This document shows, one piece after another, positions 18,537 through 28,691 of a DNA stretch of 64,000 bases (its first letter is position 1; each line of letters opens with the position of its first letter). Source of the stretch: an uncultured Sterolibacteriaceae bacterium. GTDB taxonomy: Bacteria > Pseudomonadota > Gammaproteobacteria > Burkholderiales > Rhodocyclaceae. The notes beneath the pieces were generated by a model that was not told where the DNA came from, made no database searches, and saw nothing but the letters and a program-made list of their open reading frames with translations. Where the stretch lies: positions 434,001-498,000 of the forward strand of contig CALARK010000020.1 of assembly GCA_937888595.1 (NCBI GenBank). The letters are read 5' to 3'. The translations under genes were made by a program, and so were the position numbers.

Positions 18537-20861
18537 ATGCTCGAAGCCACGTTCCGATATTCATTGTCAGGCTCCCCGACACTCGTCTCGGTCAGTGAAA
18601 GTGTCGCCAGCCTGCTGGGCTACGCCGTCGAGCGCTTCGAACGAGGCAGCATCCTCCTGATGGATTGCATCCACCACGAAGATGCGAATATCGCCCAGGC
18701 GATCTTCGCCGCAAACGATCCCGAAACGGCGGGCAGCTGCAACCTGCGCCTGCGGCAGGCCAATGGCCGGATACGTTGCGTCAGGGCGAGCTTCGAAAAA
18801 AGGACCGGGGCCTCCGGCACCACCCTCGAATTGCGCCTTCAGGATGCCAAAAGCCTGCCGCGCACCCTCGACGATGCCGCCGAAACGGTGAACTTCCGGG
18901 CGATGATGGAAGTCACCGACGACTTCATCTACTTCAAGGACCGCAATCACGTCTTCACCGGCGCCAGCCAGACGCTCGTTTCTCTGTGCGAGCCTTCCGA
19001 ACACTGGACCGACCTGCTGGGCAAGACCGATTACGACGTTTTCCCCGAAGCCTATGCCGACATCTATTACCGGCTGGAAAAGCAGGTGTTCGCGGGCATG
19101 CCGGTCGCCCGGGAAATTCAGGAATTCGTCACCCGCGACGGACGCAAGGGATGGGTCGACAACCGCAAGTATCCGATCCGGGACGCTCGCGGAGAAATCG
19201 TCGGCCTGTTCGGCATCGCGCGCGACATCACCGAACGGCTGCAGCACGAACAGAGCCTGCGTTCGAACGAAATGCGCTTCCGCAACATCTTCGAACAGGT
19301 CGCCAATATCGCCGTGCAGGGGTATGCGCGCGACCGCTCGGTGATTTTCTGGAATCCCGCGAGCGAGACCCTGTACGGTTACCGGGCTGAGGAAGCGCTG
19401 GGCCGCAAGCTCGAAGACCTGATCATTCCGGACGATATGCGGACCGGCGTCATCGCCGGCATCACCGCCTGGTCCGAGGGTGGCCCGGCCATCCCGCCGG
19501 GCGAGTTGCTCCTCAGACGCAAGGACGGCGCATCGGTGCCGGTCTACTCCAGCCATGTCATGCTGCAGAACACGGCAGGCGAACCCGAGATGTACTGCAT
19601 CGATGTCGACCTCTCGGATCTGAAACGGGCCATGACGGAACTCGACCGCCACCGCATGCACCTCGAGGAACTCGTCGCCGAGCGCACGCACCAACTCGCC
19701 GCCGCCAAGGAAGCGGCGGAGATGGCGAGCGTGGCCAAGAGTGCATTCCTCGCCAACATGTCGCACGAAATCCGCACCCCGATCCATGCCATCACGGGCA
19801 TGGCCAACCTGATCCGGCGGGACGGCCTCAACGCCCGGCAGACCGACCGCATGGACAAGCTGGAGGCAGCGACCGCGCATCTGCTCGAGGTCATCAACGC
19901 CGTACTCGACCTCTCGAAGATCGAGGCCGGCAAGTTCGATCTGACGGAAGTGCCCGTCGACAGCGGCAGCCTGGTGGCGGAGGTCGCCGCCCTGCTGCAG
20001 GAACAGGCCATCACCAAGGGGTTGCGGCTGGACACGGACGTCGCCCCGCTGCCGTGCCGCGTGCTGGGCGACGCCGCCCGGCTCCGGCAGGCGCTGCTCA
20101 ACTATGCGGGCAATGCGCTCAAGTTCACCGAAACCGGACGGGTCATCCTGCGGACGCGCATCGTCGCTGAAGCGGAAACCCACCTGGTCCTGCGCTTCGA
20201 AGTCGAAGACTCGGGCATCGGCATCGCGCCGGAAACGCTGTCCCGGCTTTTCAATGCCTTCGAGCAGGCAGACAACAGCAGTTCACGCCGGTATGGGGGT
20301 ACCGGACTCGGACTGGCGATCACGCGCAAGCTCGCCCGCCTGATGGGTGGCGAAGCCGGGGCGGACAGTATTCCAGGCGCCGGCAGCACCTTCTGGTTCA
20401 CCGCCCGGCTGAAGAAGCCCGACCACGAGCCGAGCGGCCGGCAGGAACGCAGCGGCGAATCCGCCTCCGACACCTTGCAGCGGAAGCATGACGGCACACG
20501 GGTACTGCTGGCCGAGGACGAACCGGTCAACCGCGAGATCGCCCTGACGATGCTGGGCGATGCCCATCTCCGCGTGGATACGGCCAGCGACGGGATCGAG
20601 GCCCTGCGTTTCGCGAGCGAAAACGACTATGCCCTGATCCTGATGGACATGCAGATGCCCAACCTGGACGGCATCGAGGCGACACGCCTGATCCGCCGCC
20701 TTCCGAATGGCAGGAACGTACCTATCCTGGCGATGACGGCCAACGCCTTCGCGGGAGACCGCGACCGCTGCCTCGCCGCCGGCATGAACGATTTCGTCAC
20801 CAAGCCGGTGACGCAGGAACAACTCCATACACTGATTCTGAAATGGCTCGAGACCCCATGA
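18537..20861 (+). CDS. Cytosolic hybrid histidine kinase (PAS repeats, HisKA-HATPase, REC)
   Basis: A 774-residue sensor with no transmembrane segment. PAS-like modules lie at about 1-115, 121-240 (VTDDFIYFKDRNHVF) and 245-370 (RDRSVIFWNPASETLYGY). A short coiled segment (LEELVAERTHQLAAAKEAAE) leads into HisKA with H410 in MSHEIRTP, and the ATPase has the RRYGGTGLGLAI box. The C-terminal receiver carries D704 in LMDMQMPNLDG. The ATG at 18537 has GAGGGAG upstream. The kinase-receiver half closely resembles those of the kinases at 34119 and 39141. The stop overlaps the enoyl-CoA hydratase start (ATGA), an unusual coupling. Confidence 0.94.
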   Translation: MLEATFRYSLSGSPTLVSVSESVASLLGYAVERFERGSILLMDCIHHEDANIAQAIFAANDPETAGSCNLRLRQANGRIRCVRASFEKRTGASGTTLELRLQDAKSLPRTLDDAAETVNFRAMMEVTDDFIYFKDRNHVFTGASQTLVSLCEPSEHWTDLLGKTDYDVFPEAYADIYYRLEKQVFAGMPVAREIQEFVTRDGRKGWVDNRKYPIRDARGEIVGLFGIARDITERLQHEQSLRSNEMRFRNIFEQVANIAVQGYARDRSVIFWNPASETLYGYRAEEALGRKLEDLIIPDDMRTGVIAGITAWSEGGPAIPPGELLLRRKDGASVPVYSSHVMLQNTAGEPEMYCIDVDLSDLKRAMTELDRHRMHLEELVAERTHQLAAAKEAAEMASVAKSAFLANMSHEIRTPIHAITGMANLIRRDGLNARQTDRMDKLEAATAHLLEVINAVLDLSKIEAGKFDLTEVPVDSGSLVAEVAALLQEQAITKGLRLDTDVAPLPCRVLGDAARLRQALLNYAGNALKFTETGRVILRTRIVAEAETHLVLRFEVEDSGIGIAPETLSRLFNAFEQADNSSSRRYGGTGLGLAITRKLARLMGGEAGADSIPGAGSTFWFTARLKKPDHEPSGRQERSGESASDTLQRKHDGTRVLLAEDEPVNREIALTMLGDAHLRVDTASDGIEALRFASENDYALILMDMQMPNLDGIEATRLIRRLPNGRNVPILAMTANAFAGDRDRCLAAGMNDFVTKPVTQEQLHTLILKWLETP

Positions 20862-21652
20862 ACCTGCCCGAACTCACCGACGCCCGCCTGACCCTCATCG
20901 ACCGCATCGCCACCCTGAGCTTCGCCCGCGACGACGTGCGCAATGCCCTCACCGGTACCGCCCTGATCGACGACATCCTCGCCGTCGCCGAGTGGGTCAA
21001 CCGCTGCGACGACGTCTCGGTGCTGGTCATGACCGGCGATGGTGGCGCCTTCTCTTCGGGTGGGAACGTCAAGGACATGGCCGAGCGCGGCGGCGACTTC
21101 GCCGGCGACGTCGCCGAGGTCGCGGCGCGCTATCGCCGTGGCATCCAGCGCATCCCGCTCGCCCTGCAGCAAATCGAGGTGCCGGTCATCGCCGCCGTCA
21201 ACGGGCCGGCGATCGGTGCCGGCTTCGACCTCGCCAACATGGCGGACATCCGCATCGCTTCCGAAAAAGCGAAGTTCGGCGAAACCTTCCTCAACCTCGG
21301 GATCATCCCGGGTGACGGCGGCGCCTGGTTCATGCAACGCCAGATCGGCTACCAGCGCGCCTTCGAACTGACGCTCAGCGGCCGCGTCATCGACGCCCAC
21401 GAAGCGCTCGCCCTCGGGGTGGTCCTCGAGGTAGTCGCGCCGGAGGCGCTACTGCCGCGCGCCCGCGCCCACGCCGAACGCTTCGCCGCCCAGCCGCCGA
21501 AAGCCTTGCGGCTGACCAAGCGGCTGATGAAGATGGCGCAACGCATGGAACTCAAGGATTTTCTCGACCTCTGCGCCGTGTTCCAGGGCATGTGCCACAA
21601 CGAACCCGAACATCTGAAAGCGGTGCAGCGCTTTCTTTCGAAACAAAAATAG
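20858..21652 (+). CDS. Enoyl-CoA hydratase/isomerase family protein
   Basis: Crotonase-fold enzyme of 264 residues. The oxyanion-hole segments GGAFSSGGNVKDM and GPAIGAGFDLANMADIRIASEKAKFGETFLNLGIIPGDGG are present, the latter with the catalytic-glutamate pattern, and the C-terminal helix is KRLMKMAQRMELKDFLDLCAVFQGMCHNEPEHLKAV. The exact substrate is unclear. It starts inside the stop of the preceding hybrid kinase. A palindromic element in hairpin-then-T orientation follows five bases after the stop and could end the transcript. Confidence 0.92.
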   Translation: MNLPELTDARLTLIDRIATLSFARDDVRNALTGTALIDDILAVAEWVNRCDDVSVLVMTGDGGAFSSGGNVKDMAERGGDFAGDVAEVAARYRRGIQRIPLALQQIEVPVIAAVNGPAIGAGFDLANMADIRIASEKAKFGETFLNLGIIPGDGGAWFMQRQIGYQRAFELTLSGRVIDAHEALALGVVLEVVAPEALLPRARAHAERFAAQPPKALRLTKRLMKMAQRMELKDFLDLCAVFQGMCHNEPEHLKAVQRFLSKQK

Positions 21653-21656
21653 TTCC

Positions 21657-21683
21657 GGCGCCGTCCCGCCGGCGCCGACTTTT
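21657..21683 (-). repeat. Dispersed palindromic element, copy 5
   Basis: Full consensus copy on the minus strand. Read on the plus strand it is a seven-base hairpin (21657-21663 with 21670-21676) followed by GACTTTTA, so here it has the form of an intrinsic terminator for the hydratase gene. Confidence 0.9.
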
Positions 21684-21700
21684 ACCCCACCCACCCCCAG

Positions 21701-21720
21701 CCCCGCCCTCCAGGGCGGGG
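21701..21720. repeat. GC-rich inverted repeat upstream of prfC
   Basis: CCCCGCCCT and AGGGCGGGG form nine-base arms around two bases. There is no T-run on either side. It sits between two palindromic elements. Confidence 0.6.
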
Positions 21721-21729
21721 AAACTTGAT

Positions 21730-21758
21730 GTACCGCCGTTCCGTCGGTACCGACTTTT
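21730..21758 (-). repeat. Dispersed palindromic element, copy 6 (diverged, at prfC promoter)
   Basis: Minus-strand copy with head AAAAGTC and a GTACCG/CGGTAC stem around a nine-base loop. Its T-rich end runs directly into TATAAT at 21758-21763, so the element forms the upstream edge of the presumed prfC -10 box. Confidence 0.7.
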
Positions 21759-21763
21759 ATAAT
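21758..21763 (+). promoter_or_regulatory. Candidate -10 box of prfC
   Basis: A perfect TATAAT lies 27 bases before the prfC ATG and is followed by GCGCGCC. No good -35 is found at 16-18 bases; TTGATG at 21725 is 27 bases away, too far for a standard promoter. Confidence 0.45.
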
Positions 21764-21790
21764 GCGCGCCTTTTACGCGCCTCCTGCCCC

Positions 21791-23365
<1,575 letters not shown>

Positions 23366-23366
23366 C

Positions 23367-25922
23367 TCAGGCCGTACCCACCCACTCCCGCACGCCGGGC
23401 GGGCAGTTGCAATGCTCGGGGTGCCAGCGCTGGAGCAGTCCGAAGAACTCGGCCTCAGGCATCGGCCGTCCGAAGCGATACCCCTGTCCGACGCGGTAGC
23501 CGTGCCCCATGAGCTCGATGCATTCGCCGCAGGTCTCGATCCCCTCGGCCACCACCTTTTTACCCAGGCCATCGGCCAGATGCCAGACCGAGCGGGCGAT
23601 CGATGCATTGGCAGCATCGCAGTCGACACCGCGCACGAAGGTCTGGTCCAGTTTGAAGGTATCTAGCGGGAGACGGCTCAGCGAGCCGAGATTGGAATAG
23701 CCCGTACCGAAATCATCGAGCGCCACCGAAACGCCCATGACCTCGATTTGCCGCAGCATTTCGGCAACGCCATCGGCATCCCGGATGATCATCGACTCGG
23801 TCACTTCGAGTTGCAGGCGGCTCGGCACGACAGCGGTTTCATGCAGGATGCGCGAGACTTCTCCGGCCAGATCGCAGCGCTCGAACTGCATCGGTGAGAC
23901 ATTGACCGCGACATGGAAGTCCTGCGGCAACTCCGCATCGCGGGACGCCAGCATATGGCAGGCCTCGGTCAGTACCCAATTGCCGATTTTGGCGATCAGG
24001 TCGCTTCTTTCCGCCACCGGGATGAATGCCGCGGGCGGGATCAGCCCCTGTTCGGGATCGCGCCAGCGCACCAGCGCCTCGGCGCCGATGATGCGGCGCG
24101 TCGCCAGGTCGAGCTTGGGCTGGTAGAAGAGCTCGAGATGCCCGGCCTTGATCGCGGCGTCCAGGCGCGCCTCCATTTCGAGCTGACGCTCCACCGCGAC
24201 CGCCATCTCGGCCGAGAAGAACTTGCTCAGGTTGCCGCCGGCCTCCTTGGCCCGCAGCATGGCGCGATCGGCGCGGACCACCAGATCGTCGAACTCCTGT
24301 CCGTCGGACGGATAGGCGCTGATGCCGATCGAGGCACCGATCTTGAAATGATGGCCTGCCGCCTCGACCGGCTTGTCCAGTGCGGCCAGCAGCTTGTTCG
24401 CCACCATGCCGGCGTCGCGGCGATCGGCGATATCGGGCAGCAGGCAGACGAACTCGTCGCCGCCGAAGCGGGCCAGCGTGTCGTCATCGCGCAGATTGGC
24501 CTGCAGGGCCTGGCTGACCTTGACCAGCACCTCGTCGCCGATGTCGTGGCCGAGGCTGTCGTTGATCGACTTGAAGCGGTCGAGATCGATGAACAGGACC
24601 GCCAGCGAGCGGCCTGAACGATCGGCGCGGCGGATCGCCTGCTTGCCACGATCGACCAGCAGGATGCGGTTGGCCAGGCCGGTCAGCGGATCGTGCAGGG
24701 CGAGGAAATTCAGCCGCTCCTCCTGCGCCTTCTGCCGGGTAATGACGGTGAAGGTAGCGAGATAGTTGGTAGCCCGGCCCTCGTTGTCGCGAATGGTGCG
24801 GATATCCAGCCACTCGAGGTAGAGAGAACCGTCCTTGCGCCGGTTCCAGACCTCGCCGCTCCACTGGCCGGCATCCCGCAAGGCTTCCCACATGCCGCGG
24901 TAGTACTCGATGCCATGGCGGCCGGAGTTGAGCAGGCGCGGCGACTGGCCGACCGCCTCGTCAAACGAGTAGCCGGTGATTTCGGTGAAACGCGGATTCA
25001 CATAGAGAATCCGCTGCTCGAGGTCCGTCAGCATCAGGCCACGGTCGAAATTCTCGATGATCCGCTTGACCAGCGAGTCGTCGAGTACCGGCAGCGGCAT
25101 GGCAGCGTCCGTTTCGAGCCTGTCCACCGCACGGCCGGCCGCGAGCGGCAGCGGGATCATGACCAGGCTGACGTCGTCATGGACGTTTTCCGCCTCGGAG
25201 AGGACGCGCCCGACCAGCCGGTCGAAGACCTGATCGGCACCCGAACTGGCGGCGGCCAGCAAGCCGTCCCGCCCGAAAGCGGTACCGGCCTTGATGCCGA
25301 ACTCGGACAGCCCGTCCGAGTACAGCAGCAGGGTGGCCGCCTCTTCCCGGGCAAGACGGTAGCGCTGCAGCACTTCGGCCCCCTCGTTCTCTTCCGCATC
25401 GATGCCGAAGGGCAGCTGCCGCGACGGGAAGGCCTCGGCGAGGCGTCCGTCGGCGGCCAGCAGCAGGGCATCGGGCATGCCCGCGTTGATGACCTCGATC
25501 TCCCGTCCCTCGATGCGCACCAGGATGCCGCAGACGAAGTGGCTGTGCACCTGCAACTGGCGCATGAAACGGTGGATGCGCGAATAGATCGCGGGCAGGG
25601 ACATGCCCAGCATCACCACTTCATGGAACATCAGGGGCATATGCAGGGTGAACACGGCCGCCGGCAGTCCATGCCCGGTGGTGTCGGCGAGCAGGCAGAA
25701 CCAGCCGAACTTCGGGTGCTCGGCAGCGCAGAAGAAATCCGCGCTGACCCGGCTGGCCGGTAGCAGCCAGTGGCGGACTTCGGGGCGTATGGCCCGATTC
25801 GAAGTGTCACGCATGCCCCGAATCAGGGCGACGGTATCGGCATATTCCCGCAGCAGTTCGTCATCTCCGACGCCCTGGCTTGCGGATCCGGACCGCGTGT
25901 CCTCCCAATTTTGACCGTGCAC
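23367..25922 (-). CDS. SpoIIE-type phosphatase domain fused to PAS, GGDEF and EAL
   Basis: An 851-residue soluble protein. Residues about 45-260 form a PP2C/SpoIIE-like serine phosphatase domain (RVSADFFCAAEHPKFGWFCLLADTTGHGLPAA, then LLLYSDGLSEFG and HDDVSLVMI, with the acidic metal positions). A PAS domain (YVNPRFTEITGYSFDEAVG) precedes GGDEF (487-491, with an RDDD I-site) and EAL (615-617 in AEALVRW). I chose GTG 25922 because GGGAG lies five bases upstream; a GTG at 25958 has no such site. The domain mix suggests that c-di-GMP turnover is linked to control of an anti-sigma-antagonist type partner. No partner gene is adjacent. Confidence 0.9.
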   Translation of the reverse strand: MHGQNWEDTRSGSASQGVGDDELLREYADTVALIRGMRDTSNRAIRPEVRHWLLPASRVSADFFCAAEHPKFGWFCLLADTTGHGLPAAVFTLHMPLMFHEVVMLGMSLPAIYSRIHRFMRQLQVHSHFVCGILVRIEGREIEVINAGMPDALLLAADGRLAEAFPSRQLPFGIDAEENEGAEVLQRYRLAREEAATLLLYSDGLSEFGIKAGTAFGRDGLLAAASSGADQVFDRLVGRVLSEAENVHDDVSLVMIPLPLAAGRAVDRLETDAAMPLPVLDDSLVKRIIENFDRGLMLTDLEQRILYVNPRFTEITGYSFDEAVGQSPRLLNSGRHGIEYYRGMWEALRDAGQWSGEVWNRRKDGSLYLEWLDIRTIRDNEGRATNYLATFTVITRQKAQEERLNFLALHDPLTGLANRILLVDRGKQAIRRADRSGRSLAVLFIDLDRFKSINDSLGHDIGDEVLVKVSQALQANLRDDDTLARFGGDEFVCLLPDIADRRDAGMVANKLLAALDKPVEAAGHHFKIGASIGISAYPSDGQEFDDLVVRADRAMLRAKEAGGNLSKFFSAEMAVAVERQLEMEARLDAAIKAGHLELFYQPKLDLATRRIIGAEALVRWRDPEQGLIPPAAFIPVAERSDLIAKIGNWVLTEACHMLASRDAELPQDFHVAVNVSPMQFERCDLAGEVSRILHETAVVPSRLQLEVTESMIIRDADGVAEMLRQIEVMGVSVALDDFGTGYSNLGSLSRLPLDTFKLDQTFVRGVDCDAANASIARSVWHLADGLGKKVVAEGIETCGECIELMGHGYRVGQGYRFGRPMPEAEFFGLLQRWHPEHCNCPPGVREWVGTA

Positions 25923-25995
25923 GATTTCTCCCGGCAACTGACGCGATGGTTTTACCACATCGAAATCACAGCCTGTGACCTGCTATATCGCGCGT

Positions 25996-26012
25996 GCGCC
26001 TATAATCGCGCC
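25996..26012 (+). promoter_or_regulatory. Candidate prfB promoter core with GC-rich discriminator
   Basis: TATAAT at 26001-26006 sits inside the 17-mer GCGCCTATAATCGCGCC, which recurs exactly at 44829-44845 upstream of another gene. No clear -35 is seen. The GC-rich segment after the -10 box resembles discriminators of stringently controlled promoters. Confidence 0.5.
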
Positions 26013-26039
26013 CTCGAATCAATGCCGGGAAATACCCCA

Positions 26040-27144
26040 ATGGAAGCAGAACGCCTCAACGCCGTCGCCCACCACATCGCCGACCTCGAAAGCCGCGGCG
26101 ATCAACTCCGGAGGTATCTTTGACTTCGATACGAAGTCGGAGAAACTCGCCGAACTGAACCGGGTCATGGAAGACCCGGCGCTCTGGAACGATGCGGAGC
26201 GCGCCCAGGCCCTGGGCAAGGAAAAGAAATCCCTCGAAGCCGTCGTCCTCACGCTGGAAGGCGTGAAGACGACGCTCGCCGATGCGCGCGAACTGTTCGA
26301 CATGGCGAAGGAAGAAGCCGACGAAGACACCATAGTGGCCGTCGAGTCCGACTTGGCCGCGGTCGAATCCAAAGTCGCGGATCTCGAATTCCGCCGCATG
26401 TTCGCCAACCCGGCCGACCCGAACAACTGCTTCATCGACATCCAGGCCGGGGCCGGCGGCACCGAGGCCTGCGACTGGGCGTCGATGCTGCTGCGCCAGT
26501 ACCTCAAGTACTGCGAGCGCAAGGGCTTCAAGGCCGAGATCCTCGAACAGACCGACGGCGACGTGGCCGGCATCCGCAGCGCCTCGCTGAAGGTCGAGGG
26601 CGACTACGCCTACGGCTTCCTGCGCACCGAGACCGGCGTGCACCGCCTCGTCCGCAAGTCGCCCTTCGACTCGTCGGGCGGCCGCCACACCAGTTTCGCC
26701 AGCCTCTACGTCTATCCCGAGATCGACGACTCCATCGAGGTCGAGATCAACCCGGCCGACCTGCGCATCGACACCTTCCGCGCCTCCGGTGCCGGTGGTC
26801 AGCACATCAACAAGACCGACTCGGCGATCCGTATCACCCATGCGCCGACCGGCATCGTCGTGCAGTGCCAGAACGACCGCTCGCAGCACCGCAACAAGGC
26901 CGAGGCGATGGCGATGCTGAAGTCGCGCCTTTACGAACTGGAGCTGCGCAAGCGCCAGGCCGAAGCTGACAAACTGGAGTCCGCCAAGACCGACGTGGGC
27001 TGGGGCCACCAGATCCGCAGCTATGTGCTGGATCAATCCCGCATCAAGGACCTGCGCACCAGCGTCGAAATCTCCAACACCCAGAAGGTGCTCGATGGTG
27101 ACCTCGACCCCTTCATCGAAGCCAGCCTGAAACAGGGCGTCTAA
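26040..27144 (+). CDS. prfB: Peptide chain release factor 2, with programmed +1 frameshift
   Basis: Releases peptides at UGA and UAA. The coding region is 26040-26120 joined to 26122-27144. The first 27 codons (MEAERLNAVAHHIAD and onward) end at an in-frame UGA, and the rest continues in the +1 frame as DFDTKSEKLAELNRVMEDP, giving 367 residues. The anticodon-like SPF motif is in RKSPFDSSGGRHTSF and the catalytic GGQ in SGAGGQHINKTDSAIRITH. The ATG at 26040 has GGGA upstream; an ATG at 26022 is a longer option. lysS follows 14 bases after the stop and is probably cotranscribed. Confidence 0.96.
26110..26124 (+). promoter_or_regulatory. RF2 autoregulatory frameshift site
   Basis: GGAGG (26110-26114) acts as an internal Shine-Dalgarno three bases before CTT TGA C (26118-26124). 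When RF2 is scarce the ribosome pauses at the UGA and slips +1 on CUU, so RF2 controls its own synthesis. This matches the classic bacterial prfB site. Confidence 0.95.
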
Positions 27145-27158
27145 ACGGAAGCATGACC

Positions 27159-28664
27159 ATGAGCGAAACCACCCAAGCCCCCGCCCCCCAGGATGAGAAC
27201 CACATCATCGCCGAGCGCCGCGAGAAGCTGAAGGCCTGGCGCGAATCCGGCAAGGCGTATCCGAACGACTTCCGCCGCGAGAACCTCGCCGCCCGCCTCG
27301 ACGAGCTGTATGGCGAGAAGACCAAGGAGGAACTCGAAGCCACGCCGATCGCCGTCAGCGTCGCCGGCCGTGTCATGCTCAAGCGCGTGATGGGCAAGGC
27401 GAGTTTCCTGACCATCCAGGACCTGTCCGGCCGCATCCAGCTCTACGTCCAGAAGGATGCCATCGGCGAAGCGGCCTACGAGGACTTCAAGAAGTGGGAC
27501 CTCGGCGACATCGTCGGCGCGGCCGGCACGCTGTTCAAGACCAAGACCGGCGAGCTCACTGTTGCTTGCAGCTCTATTCGCCTGCTGTCGAAGTGCCTGC
27601 GTCCGCTGCCCGAGAAGTTCCACGGTCTCACCGACGTCGAGCAGAAATACCGCCAGCGCTACCTCGACCTCGCCACCAACGAGGAAACGCGCTTCACCTT
27701 CGTCGCGCGCAGCCGCATGATCCAGTCGATCCGCAACTACATGACGCACCACGGCTTCCTCGAGGTCGAGACGCCGATGATGCATCCGATCCCAGGTGGC
27801 GCCGCGGCCAAGCCCTTCACGACGCACCACAACGCGCTCGACATGGAACTGTTCCTGCGCATCGCGCCGGAGCTGTATCTCAAGCGCCTCGTCGTCGGCG
27901 GCTTCGAGAAGGTCTTCGAGGTGAACCGCAACTTCCGCAACGAGGGCCTCTCGCCGCGGCACAACCCCGAATTCACGATGATGGAGTTCTACGAGGCCTA
28001 TGCGGACTACCAGAGCCTGATGGACTTCACCGAAGGCCTGATTCGCCAGGCAGCGCGCGAAGCGCTGGGCACCGAAGTGTTCGACTACCAGGGCCGTACC
28101 CTCGACCTCTCCAAGCCCTTCCGCCGCATGACCATCGCCGAGGCGATCCACTACCACCATCCCGGCTACAACCTGAGCATGCTCAACGACGCCGGCTGGC
28201 TGAAGCAGAAGCTCGCCGACCTCAAGGTCGAGGTGCTGCCCACGTCCGGGCTCGGCACGCTGCAGATGCAGTTGTTCGAGGAAACCACCGAAGCCGAACT
28301 GTGGGAGCCGACCTACATCATCGACTATCCGACCGAAGTCTCGCCGCTGGCGCGCCGCTCGGACAAGAATCCGGATATCACCGAACGCTTTGAACTGTTC
28401 ATCGTCGGCCGCGAGATCGCCAACGGCTTCTCCGAGCTGAACGATCCCGAGGACCAGGCCGCGCGCTTCATGGAACAGGCGAAGGCGAAGGAAGCCGGCG
28501 ACGAGGAGGCGATGTACTACGACGCCGACTACATCCGCGCCCTCGAATACGGCCTGCCGCCCACCGGCGGCTGCGGCATCGGCATCGACCGCCTCGTCAT
28601 GCTGCTGACCAACGCGCCCTCGATCCGCGACGTGATCCTGTTCCCGCAGATGCGTCCGGAATAA
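27159..28664 (+). CDS. lysS: Lysyl-tRNA synthetase, class II
   Basis: Charges tRNA-Lys. The 501-residue protein has the N-terminal OB-fold anticodon-binding domain (VSVAGRVMLKRVMGKASFLTIQD) and the class II core with motif 1 (HHGFLEVETPMM), motif 2 (FRNEGLSPRHNPEFTMMEFY) and motif 3 (GCGIGIDRLVMLL). Two ATGs lie six bases apart; I prefer 27159 because GGAA is eight bases upstream, against two for ATG 27153. Its TAA stop overlaps the head of a palindromic element, after which mnmC begins. Confidence 0.97.
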   Translation: MSETTQAPAPQDENHIIAERREKLKAWRESGKAYPNDFRRENLAARLDELYGEKTKEELEATPIAVSVAGRVMLKRVMGKASFLTIQDLSGRIQLYVQKDAIGEAAYEDFKKWDLGDIVGAAGTLFKTKTGELTVACSSIRLLSKCLRPLPEKFHGLTDVEQKYRQRYLDLATNEETRFTFVARSRMIQSIRNYMTHHGFLEVETPMMHPIPGGAAAKPFTTHHNALDMELFLRIAPELYLKRLVVGGFEKVFEVNRNFRNEGLSPRHNPEFTMMEFYEAYADYQSLMDFTEGLIRQAAREALGTEVFDYQGRTLDLSKPFRRMTIAEAIHYHHPGYNLSMLNDAGWLKQKLADLKVEVLPTSGLGTLQMQLFEETTEAELWEPTYIIDYPTEVSPLARRSDKNPDITERFELFIVGREIANGFSELNDPEDQAARFMEQAKAKEAGDEEAMYYDADYIRALEYGLPPTGGCGIGIDRLVMLLTNAPSIRDVILFPQMRPE

Positions 28665-28690
28665 AAAGTCGGTGCTGGCAGGACGGCGAC
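28664..28690 (+). repeat. Dispersed palindromic element, copy 7 (lysS stop to mnmC start)
   Basis: Head AAAAGTC shares its first A with the lysS TAA. Left arm GGTGCTG, loop GCAGGA, right arm CGGCGAC. The loop AGGA lies eight bases before the mnmC ATG (28692) and is the only visible ribosome binding site, so the element appears to supply it. Confidence 0.82.
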
Positions 28691-28691
28691 C

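Noticed and set aside
25975..26121. ATG at 25975 as prfB start in the main frame, avoiding a frameshift
   Set aside because: The peptide it would add is not RF2-like, whereas the upstream frame from 26040 encodes the conserved RF2 N terminus and the frameshift site is canonical.
26790..26806. GGTGCCGGTGG in prfB as an element core
   Set aside because: It encodes the universal GGQ region of release factors.
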